The translations under genes and the position numbers were made by a program. A DNA stretch of 24,928 nucleotides from DAOPXV01 sp035352535 (GTDB lineage Bacteria > Muiribacteriota > UBA9980). The DNA is taken from contig CAZJFS010000054.1 in NCBI GenBank assembly GCA_964545075.1, positions 1 to 24,928 on the forward strand. Direction: 5' to 3'. Within the stretch, counting starts at the first letter, position 1, and the number at the start of each line of letters is the position of its first letter. The notes below the pieces were generated by a model that saw nothing but the letters and a program-made list of their open reading frames with translations, made no database searches and was not told the DNA's origin. This document shows, piece after piece, positions 1 through 4,985 of the stretch.

Positions 1-2
1 CA

Positions 3-854
3 TCTATAGCGGTGTCAACAACAACGACGATCAAGGCTATAGCGGTTAAAAGTGGTATGGGCGCCTCAGATATAGTGAGCGCTGTATACACTATTAGCGC
101 AGTTCCGCCAGCCGGCGAAACCATAAAAATTGACCTTGGCAGCGGCGTGATGCTGGAAATGGTAAAGATACCGCATGGGACATTTCAGATGGGAAGCCCT
201 TCAACTGAGCAGGACCGCAGTTCAAATGAAGCGGTCCATACGGTAACAATATCAAAAGATTATTACGTCGGAAAATACGAAGTAACGCAGGGTCAGTGGA
301 AAGCGCTTATGAGCGGAGCGAATCCAAGTTATTTCAAGACCGGAGACAATTACCCTGTAGAGCAGGTTTCATGGAACGATATATGCAATACTGGCGGCTT
401 TATTGAAAAGATAAACACTTTAAAACCGTCCGGCTATAGCGGCTTCAGATTGCCAACGGAAGCGGAGTGGGAGTACGCTGCTCGCGCGGGAACACAAACA
501 CGGTTTTATTGGGGCGACGATTCATCATATACCTTGATCGGCGATTACGCTTGGTACATCAGTAATTCAGGTTCAAAAACACATCCGGCCGGTGAAAAAT
601 TGCCCAATACATTCGGCCTTTACGATATGTCTGGCAACGTGTTGGAATGGTGCAGCGATTGGTATGGCAGTTATGGAAGTTCCGCTGTAACTGATCCTGT
701 TGGGCCTGCTACGGGTTCTTACCGTGTGATTCGCGGCGGCGGCTGGAGCAGCCTCGCCTCCTACGGCTGCCGTTCGGCCCATCGCGGCAGCTTCGTTCCG
801 TCGGACCGCGACGACTTCATCGGTTTCCGGCTTGCCCTGTCCGCAGGCCAGTGA
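3..854 (+). CDS. SUMF1/FGE-fold (C-type lectin) protein with chitobiase-type repeat, 5' end outside window
   Basis: The frame is open to the left edge, so the gene is 5'-truncated here; the GTG at 12 is internal. The first ~30 residues (STTTTIKAIAVKSG, then a VYTI ending) are the end of a chitobiase/hexosaminidase C-terminal (CHB_HEX_C-like) surface repeat. Residues ~40-280 are a SUMF1/formylglycine-generating-enzyme domain: GTFQMGSP, YEVTQGQW, PVEQVSWND, RLPTEAEWEYAARAG, FGLYDMSGNVLEWCSDWY, RVIRGGGW and IGFRLAL. The paired active-site cysteines of true FGE are not both present (only the C of CRSA), so a sulfatase-activating role is unlikely. The fold more probably serves as a ligand-binding or cell-surface scaffold. 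The 3' end (732-830) changes abruptly to C-ending codons and resembles a DGR variable region. Family assignment is secure; function is not. Confidence 0.9.
   Translation, partial: SIAVSTTTTIKAIAVKSGMGASDIVSAVYTISAVPPAGETIKIDLGSGVMLEMVKIPHGTFQMGSPSTEQDRSSNEAVHTVTISKDYYVGKYEVTQGQWKALMSGANPSYFKTGDNYPVEQVSWNDICNTGGFIEKINTLKPSGYSGFRLPTEAEWEYAARAGTQTRFYWGDDSSYTLIGDYAWYISNSGSKTHPAGEKLPNTFGLYDMSGNVLEWCSDWYGSYGSSAVTDPVGPATGSYRVIRGGGWSSLASYGCRSAHRGSFVPSDRDDFIGFRLALSAGQ
732..830 (+). other. Candidate DGR variable region in the SUMF1/C-type lectin gene
   Basis: In these 33 codons, 24 end in C and none end in A; in the 33 codons just before, only about 7 end in C. The sites that vary in DGR targets of this fold (pattern RGG-x-W-xxx-A-xxx-CRSA-x-R-xxxx-PS-x-R-xxx-IGFR) are here nearly all NNC or NNT: GGC, AGC, AGC, CTC, TCC, TAC, GGC, CAT, GGC, AGC, TTC, GTT, GAC, GAC, GAC, TTC. 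That is what adenine mutagenesis of AAC/AAT codons in a template would give, while the fixed codons (TGG, TGC CGT TCG GCC, CGC, CCG TCG, ATC GGT TTC CGG) lack A except in ATC. No template repeat or reverse transcriptase lies in the window, so this is a sequence-pattern call only. Confidence 0.5.
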
Positions 855-857
855 AGT

Positions 858-892
858 TCAGGCAAGTGCGAGTGAATGAGATGTTTGCCTGA
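858..892 (+). repeat. Inverted repeat just after the candidate variable region
   Basis: TCAGGCAA (858-865) and TTGCCTGA (885-892) are perfect 8-base inverted arms around a 19-base loop, beginning 4 bases after the stop codon. No T-tract follows, so a Rho-independent terminator is a weak reading. DGR variable regions are often followed by a short hairpin needed for retrohoming, and the position fits that, although the loop is longer than in the well-studied phage case. Confidence 0.45.
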
Positions 893-895
893 TAG

Positions 896-1036
896 ACGAG
901 TAATTTTTTGCGCGGCGGCTCTTCTACATTTATAGCTACAGATTGCCGTTCGGCTAGACGTAGTAGCTTTGAACCGGGCGGACGCCTTGGTGGTGAAAGT
1001 TCAGAATTGCTATTTCAGCCGATCTATTACCATTGA
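896..1036 (+). pseudogene. Decayed 3' end of a second SUMF1/C-type lectin gene
   Basis: After a stop at 893-895 the frame reads NFLRGGSSTFIATDC, then RSARRSSFEPGGR, ending LLFQPIYYH and a TGA at 1034-1036. RGG, A, CRSA, R, SF, P and R fall in the same order and nearly the same spacing as in the upstream gene's RGGGW...CRSAHRGSFVPSDR, with one residue missing before the Cys. TGCCGTTCGGC is shared exactly with the upstream gene (768-778). The IGFR ending is lost. There is no start codon or upstream SUMF1 domain, so this is a remnant of a tandem paralogue. Third bases are not C-biased here, unlike 732-830. Confidence 0.6.
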
Positions 1037-1191
1037 TGATGGATAAAGCCGAAACACCATTAATAATTCCAGCTAGTGGCTCATTTTTTTCATCTCAGCA
1101 AGTAACAATAACTTGTGCGACAAATGGTGCAATAATAAGGTACACAACTGACGGCAACATGGCATTCACGAATTACTGGTATTTGTCATAA
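1036..1191 (+). pseudogene. Fragment of a chitobiase-type (CHB_HEX_C) surface repeat
   Basis: Translation from ATG 1036 gives a 51-residue peptide reading MMDKAETPLIIPASGSFFSS, QQVTITCATNGAIIRYTTDG, then an unrelated tail to TAA at 1189-1191. The P-x-I-x-P-x-SG-x-F and V-T-I-T...I-R-Y-T-T-D-G pattern is the start of a chitobiase C-terminal-like repeat, which normally precedes the SUMF1 domain. The repeat breaks off after the first TTDG strand, where intact copies continue with a TP/YSGPI segment. With the preceding piece (the 3' end of one gene, then the 5'/middle part of another) this suggests a tandem array of repeat-SUMF1 genes that has partly decayed. Confidence 0.6.
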
Positions 1192-1216
1192 AAAAACAGA
1201 TTGCCGCATAACACCG

Positions 1217-1954
1217 TTAATTCATTTCGACCAGATGCTTCCAGTATCTTTTTGGCATGCAGCGGCGTTGAAGTTTTGGATTCGTCCTGGTTTCGATGGC
1301 GACCGATCTGAAGAACGTCTTCCATAATTCGCGGTATTTTATTTCTTCGCGGGAAAATTCGGGTTCGGCGTCGATGCTTATGTCGGATATCGTCCATTCT
1401 TTTTTATCATAAAAAGCTCCAGTTCCGCGACTGATGTCATGTATGAGCCAGCGTTCGTCCGGAAGCCTGTGCGCGAAATGAGGGGCGAGAAGTCCGGCCA
1501 CGTTATTGTCAGGCTCTATTTTCGCGTAATATATCCCTTCGCCGGTGAGAGAAAATCTTAAAAGACCGAGCATTCGGTGCGTTTCCCAGCATACGCCGTC
1601 GCTCAGGTCGTGGACGCGCCGGACCCTTTCATCGCAGATGTGACTGTCTACGAGCCTTCCGTAAGATAAGCCGGCTTTTAAATATTCGTATATAGCTTCT
1701 CCGGGCCTGTTTTTATCTGAAAGAAAGGCGTGGAATATGTTATGGAGCGAATCGTGAGACATGGCCTTTACGATGAAGTTGATCATTTTATCGGATTTGT
1801 CGGGCGACGTCTCTACGGGTATGTTTTTTATGAATAAAAGGTCTTCGGCGTCGAATTCCGATATTACCGCTCCGGGTTTTTCGTTAGACGATACCGCATC
1901 GTGCAGCGCGGTCAAAAGCCCCTCGAAACTTCCATCGTATATGTAATTAAACAT
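1217..1954 (-). CDS. DUF4130 / TIGR03915-type probable DNA-metabolism protein
   Basis: This 245-residue protein starts MFNYIYDGSFEGLLTALHDA and contains LRFSLTGEGIYYAKIEPDNN (the F...G..YA.I.PD.N signature), LAPHFAHRLPDERWLIHD and a C-terminal LWKTFFRSVAIETRTNPKLQ...MPKRYWKHLVEM. These match the family encoded beside radical SAM proteins of the UDG-linked type. In many bacteria the same domain is fused to a C-terminal uracil-DNA-glycosylase-like domain; here the protein stops at the DUF4130 length, so the UDG part is absent or encoded elsewhere. ATG 1954 has a GAGGTG Shine-Dalgarno about 6 bases upstream. It lies 74 bases after the radical SAM gene on the same strand, so the two form an operon. 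The biochemical role is unknown; a part in DNA repair or modification is inferred from the pairing. Confidence 0.85.
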   Translation of the reverse strand: MFNYIYDGSFEGLLTALHDAVSSNEKPGAVISEFDAEDLLFIKNIPVETSPDKSDKMINFIVKAMSHDSLHNIFHAFLSDKNRPGEAIYEYLKAGLSYGRLVDSHICDERVRRVHDLSDGVCWETHRMLGLLRFSLTGEGIYYAKIEPDNNVAGLLAPHFAHRLPDERWLIHDISRGTGAFYDKKEWTISDISIDAEPEFSREEIKYRELWKTFFRSVAIETRTNPKLQRRCMPKRYWKHLVEMN

Positions 1955-2028
1955 GCTTTACACCTCGGGATTTAGTTCGCGTCAATAATAAAAAAGATGT
2001 AGTCTTGCTTTGCTCGTTTTACGTTACA

Positions 2029-3342
2029 TTAAAGTTCCCCGGTTATGGCCGTGACCGCGAGTTCAGTCGTTACCGCCGGCGGCTGAGGCTGGTCGAATAA
2101 AAAAAGCTGTCCGCCGTTTCCGCTTTTTTTTGGCGGCGCGGCTTGCGGAAGTACGAGCCCCGTTCTGATGATATTTTCGTCGAATTTAGCTTCTTCGTGG
2201 TATTTGCCCTGGCATGTTATGAAATATTTGGCGCGCTTTAAAACTACTCCGAGTTTTTTCAGGTCGTAAAATGTTAGCGAATGGACTTTTCTGGCTATCA
2301 GTATTTTTTTCGCCGATCTCACGCCGATCCCGGGCACGCGCAGAATCGTTTCATATTTTGCCTTATTTATTTCGACCGGGAAAAGGTGAAGGTTGTGAAG
2401 CGCCCAGCCTGATTTGGGATCGAGGTCGGTTTCCAGGTTCTGGTGCTTTTCATTGAAAAGTTCCTCGGCGTTGAATCCGTAGAAGCGAAGAAGCCAGTCG
2501 GCCTGATAGAGGCGATGTTCCCTTAAAAGCGGAGGTTTCGATATGACGGGGAGTTTGGGGTTATTCGATACCGGCATATAGGCGGAGTAATAAACCCGCC
2601 TCATGTCGAATTTTTGATATAGCGCTTCGGATAATTTTACGATCTGGCGGTCGGATTCGGGCGTCGCGCCGATTATGAGCTGCGTGCTCTGCCCGGCTGG
2701 AATGAACACGGGCGCTTTTTTAGATAATTTCCGTTCGTCCGCGTTCTCTATTATTCCGTGGTGTATCAAATCCATCGGTTTTAATATCGCTTCCTTGCTT
2801 TTTTGCGGCGCCAGAAGTTTCAGGCTCTCGCTTGTCGGAAGTTCTATATTTACGCTCATTCTGTCCGCGTACATTCCGGCTTCGGATATTAATTTCCGGT
2901 CGGCGCCGGGAATGGCTTTTAAATGGATGTAACCGTTGAATTTCTTTTCGATGCGCAGTTTTTTTGCGGCTTTTAATAAAAGCTCCATGGTCTGATCCGG
3001 GGTGCCTTTAACGGCCGAACTTAAAAAGAGGCCTTCTATGTAATTTCTCAGATAAAAATTGATCGTCAGATCGCATATTTCGTCCACCGTGAATGATGCG
3101 CGTTCTATCTCGTTCGAAGCGCGGTTCACGCAATACGCGCAGTTATATATGCAGTCGTTGGTGAAAAGCACCTTTAAAAGTGATATGCAGCGTCCGTCGG
3201 CGCCCCATACGTGGCATATCCCTGATTCGGCGGCGTTGCCGATGCCGCCTTTCGTGTTCTTGCGCGCGCTTCCGCTCGATACGCATGATACGTCGTATTT
3301 GGCCGATGCCGAAAGTATTCTTAACTTTTCTGAAACTTCCAT
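2029..3342 (-). CDS. Putative DNA modification/repair radical SAM protein (UDG-linked type, TIGR03916-like)
   Basis: This protein of about 437 residues carries the radical SAM cluster motif CIYNCAYC (CxxxCxxC, residues 64-71) that holds the SAM-cleaving [4Fe-4S] cluster. Around it are GICHVWGADGRCISLLKVLFTNDC and FLSSAVKGTPDQTMELLL, and later QSTQLIIGATPESDRQIV. A helix-hairpin-helix segment, RVPGIGVRSAKKILIARK (about 340-360), suggests nucleic-acid contact. The family typically neighbours DUF4130/UDG-like proteins, as it does here. ATG 3342 is chosen because AAAGGTG sits 6 bases upstream; a GTG at 3351 would add three residues but would itself lie in that ribosome site. Proline-rich low-complexity residues follow LFLFDQPQ near the end. 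The substrate is unknown. Confidence 0.88.
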   Translation of the reverse strand: MEVSEKLRILSASAKYDVSCVSSGSARKNTKGGIGNAAESGICHVWGADGRCISLLKVLFTNDCIYNCAYCVNRASNEIERASFTVDEICDLTINFYLRNYIEGLFLSSAVKGTPDQTMELLLKAAKKLRIEKKFNGYIHLKAIPGADRKLISEAGMYADRMSVNIELPTSESLKLLAPQKSKEAILKPMDLIHHGIIENADERKLSKKAPVFIPAGQSTQLIIGATPESDRQIVKLSEALYQKFDMRRVYYSAYMPVSNNPKLPVISKPPLLREHRLYQADWLLRFYGFNAEELFNEKHQNLETDLDPKSGWALHNLHLFPVEINKAKYETILRVPGIGVRSAKKILIARKVHSLTFYDLKKLGVVLKRAKYFITCQGKYHEEAKFDENIIRTGLVLPQAAPPKKSGNGGQLFLFDQPQPPAVTTELAVTAITGEL

Positions 3343-3368
3343 AACGCACACCTTTTAAAAATTGTTAT

Positions 3369-3384
3369 TCGAAAATAATTTCGA
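3369..3384. promoter_or_regulatory. Palindromic operator, proximal copy (LexA-like CGAA-N6-TTCG)
   Basis: This 16-base palindrome is identical to the one at 3418-3433; the identity extends to 20 bases (3365-3384 against 3414-3433), 49 bases apart. It sits just downstream of the predicted transcription start and ends 27 bases from the ATG, a typical repressor position. Confidence 0.55.
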
Positions 3385-3394
3385 CTGCAAACAT

Positions 3395-3423
3395 ATTATA
3401 ACATATTTTTCCTTTATTCGAAA
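3395..3423 (-). promoter_or_regulatory. Sigma70-type promoter of the radical SAM/DUF4130 operon
   Basis: On the minus strand a perfect TATAAT (-10, 3400 to 3395) lies 17 bases after TTTCGA (-35, 3423 to 3418), giving a start near 3388, about 45 bases before the ATG at 3342. The weak -35 box falls inside one palindromic operator and the start site just precedes the other, so repression by steric block is the natural reading. Confidence 0.55.
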
Positions 3424-3433
3424 ATAATTTCGA
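3418..3433. promoter_or_regulatory. Palindromic operator, distal copy (LexA-like CGAA-N6-TTCG)
   Basis: TCGAAAATAATTTCGA is a perfect inverted repeat (TCGAAA, 4-base spacer, TTTCGA), extended by one more T/A pair on each side in this copy. Its CGAA-N6-TTCG geometry equals that of the Gram-positive-type LexA/DinR box CGAAC-N4-GTTCG, with the C/G pair replaced by A/T. It covers the -35 box. Confidence 0.55.
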
Positions 3434-3574
3434 AAATATTTTTTCGGCCTTGCGGAGGCAGCGAGCCGTCCGTCAGCCGGACAGTGAGAAATGCGCAGGC
3501 TGAATCAGATAAATAATAAAAAAATGTTTATTAAGTACTATTGAGATTATAAGTTTTAAATATTTATGAGGATA

Positions 3575-4030
3575 TTATTCCAGATTGATCTTTAAAACCA
3601 CTGAAGCAAGTTTTACGATCGCGTCCGGGTTGAAAGGTTTGTTCATATAAATGTCGGCGCCGGCGTCGATGCCTTTCTGTCTTTCCGCTTCCTGTCCTTT
3701 TGCCGTCAGCATTACGATATATACATTGTCGAGCCCGAGCTCTTTTTTGACCATTCTGCAAACGTCATATCCCGATTCGTTTTTTTCTTTAGGTTCTCCG
3801 AAGCTTGAAAGCATTTTCCGGCTTTTTCCGCAGACCTCATACCCTGTTATCTCGGGCATCGTTACGTCGAGAAAGACAAGATCCGGCATTTCTTTTTTTA
3901 TGATTTCTATCGCTTCCGACCCGTTTCCCGCCGAAAAAAACTCGACGCCCAGATCTTCAAACTCTTCAAGCGTTTGTTCAAGAAGCAGTCTTAAATGCGG
4001 TTCGTCGTCAACGATCAATATTTTTGGCAT
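3575..4030 (-). CDS. Stand-alone response-regulator receiver protein with an internal insertion
   Basis: This CheY-like receiver has 151 residues. The acidic pair D8-D9 is in ILIVDDEP, the phosphoacceptor is D55 in LVFLDVTMPE, T109 is in VMLTAKGQ and K131 is in YMNKPF, so it should be phosphorylatable. There is no output domain. Between the D55 loop and helix 3 it has about 24 extra residues: GYEVC at 63-67 recurs as GYDVC at 87-91, as if helix 3 had been partly duplicated. The ATG has a GGAGG site 8 bases upstream. It follows the GAF protein by 25 bases and is probably co-transcribed with it. The cognate kinase is unknown; the hybrid kinase transcribed divergently nearby is one candidate. 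Confidence 0.9.
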   Translation of the reverse strand: MPKILIVDDEPHLRLLLEQTLEEFEDLGVEFFSAGNGSEAIEIIKKEMPDLVFLDVTMPEITGYEVCGKSRKMLSSFGEPKEKNESGYDVCRMVKKELGLDNVYIVMLTAKGQEAERQKGIDAGADIYMNKPFNPDAIVKLASVVLKINLE

Positions 4031-4055
4031 TTAGCGTCCTCCGTGCGTATTTTTA

Positions 4056-4820
4056 TTAATGAAGTCTCGCATTGTTGAATACAGCGGTAGCCTGAAGAGA
4101 AAGCGCCCGGATAAGCTTGAGATCTTTAGCTAAATAAGAGGCGTTTTCTTTTGTCGCAAGACATATAAGCCCTATGGGCTCCTGCTGAAATTTAAGAGGT
4201 GAAAATATCATGGCCGAGGTTGAATTGAAAACTTTTTGAAACCGGATATCCGTTTTCATGTCGTTAACTATTTCAGCCTTTGAGAAAAAAATATTTTTAT
4301 TTTCGTTCATTCTGCAAAAATCGATGATGGTTTGTTGAAAACCGGTTTCGCCGAAAAAATCCACGAGCGTAATATCGTTGCTTTCTTTTTTTACGATAAA
4401 TATACATCCGTCGGTGCATCTGATCATATTTCTGGCTTCGTCCAGAATGAAGCTTGAAAGTTCTTTGAAATCTATTGTGGTTGCTATCTTTTCGGAAAGA
4501 TTGTAAAACATATTCAGCTCTTTGTATTTTTCGAGCGTTTCATCGGCCAGGCGATATCGTTCGATTTCTCCGGTGATCACATAGCAGATGAGCGGGAAAA
4601 CATATTCAGCCTCTTTTTTCCCGGCTATCCAGCATACGATTTCTCCGGAAATGTGGACGGGGCTGTGTTTGCATAACGGATCGTCCGGCCTTTCACCGAA
4701 GATGATGTTGCCTTCGTTATCTTTTATAGCTATGCTGGCGTTAGCCAATCTTAAGATATCGTTTATGACGGATACTATTTTTTTTCTGTTAACTATTTTT
4801 TTAATGTTTAAAGCGGGCAT
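4056..4820 (-). CDS. GAF-domain signalling protein
   Basis: This is a cytoplasmic 254-residue protein without membrane segments. Residues ~1-85 (IVNRKKIVSVINDILRLANA, then IKDNEGNIIFG) look like a small sensor domain of the type found before GAF domains in phosphatase and cyclase regulators. A helical linker at ~90-110 (LADETLEKYKELNMFYNLSE) leads into a GAF domain at ~112-250, with TIDFKELSSFILDEARNMI, CIFIV and FSPLKFQQEPIGLICLATKE. It has no kinase, cyclase or phosphatase output, so it must act through a partner; the receiver gene 25 bases downstream is the obvious one. ATG 4820 has AAAGGA 5 bases upstream. The ligand cannot be told from the sequence. Confidence 0.8.
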   Translation of the reverse strand: MPALNIKKIVNRKKIVSVINDILRLANASIAIKDNEGNIIFGERPDDPLCKHSPVHISGEIVCWIAGKKEAEYVFPLICYVITGEIERYRLADETLEKYKELNMFYNLSEKIATTIDFKELSSFILDEARNMIRCTDGCIFIVKKESNDITLVDFFGETGFQQTIIDFCRMNENKNIFFSKAEIVNDMKTDIRFQKVFNSTSAMIFSPLKFQQEPIGLICLATKENASYLAKDLKLIRALSLQATAVFNNARLH

Positions 4821-4920
4821 TTTATCCTTTAATAATGGCCTGATATTGGTCTTTATTACTTTTGATAAAAAATTTAAAGTAAAATTATACCATAAAATGT
4901 TTTAAAATTAAAGTGATCTC

Positions 4921-4953
4921 GTTGAAGTGTATTGATTTTGTTGAAGTATATTG
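4921..4953. repeat. Direct repeat in the divergent promoter region of GAF and kinase genes
   Basis: GTTGAAGTGTATTG (4921-4934) recurs as GTTGAAGTATATTG (4940-4953), 13 of 14 bases identical, with a 19-base period (about two helix turns). It lies in the 165-base gap between the divergent GAF gene (start 4820) and the hybrid kinase gene (start 4986), so it may be a tandem binding site for a shared regulator. TTGAAG in either copy could also act as a -35 box. Confidence 0.4.
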
Positions 4954-4985
4954 TTTTATTTATTTACATATGATAAAATTTGGAC

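Noticed and set aside
3..854. Functional sulfatase-activating formylglycine-generating enzyme
   Set aside because: The paired active-site cysteines are not both present, and the repeat-plus-lectin-fold architecture points to a binding protein.
1..1216. Template repeat or reverse transcriptase of the suspected DGR
   Set aside because: No A-rich near-copy of 732-830 and no RT-like frame was found anywhere in the window. The copy at 896-1036 has neither C-ending nor AAY codons at the variable sites, so it is not the template.
3468..3482. GTCCG-N5-CGGAC hairpin as a terminator of the GAF/receiver operon
   Set aside because: The stem has only 5 base pairs and no T-tract follows on either strand; chance is likely.
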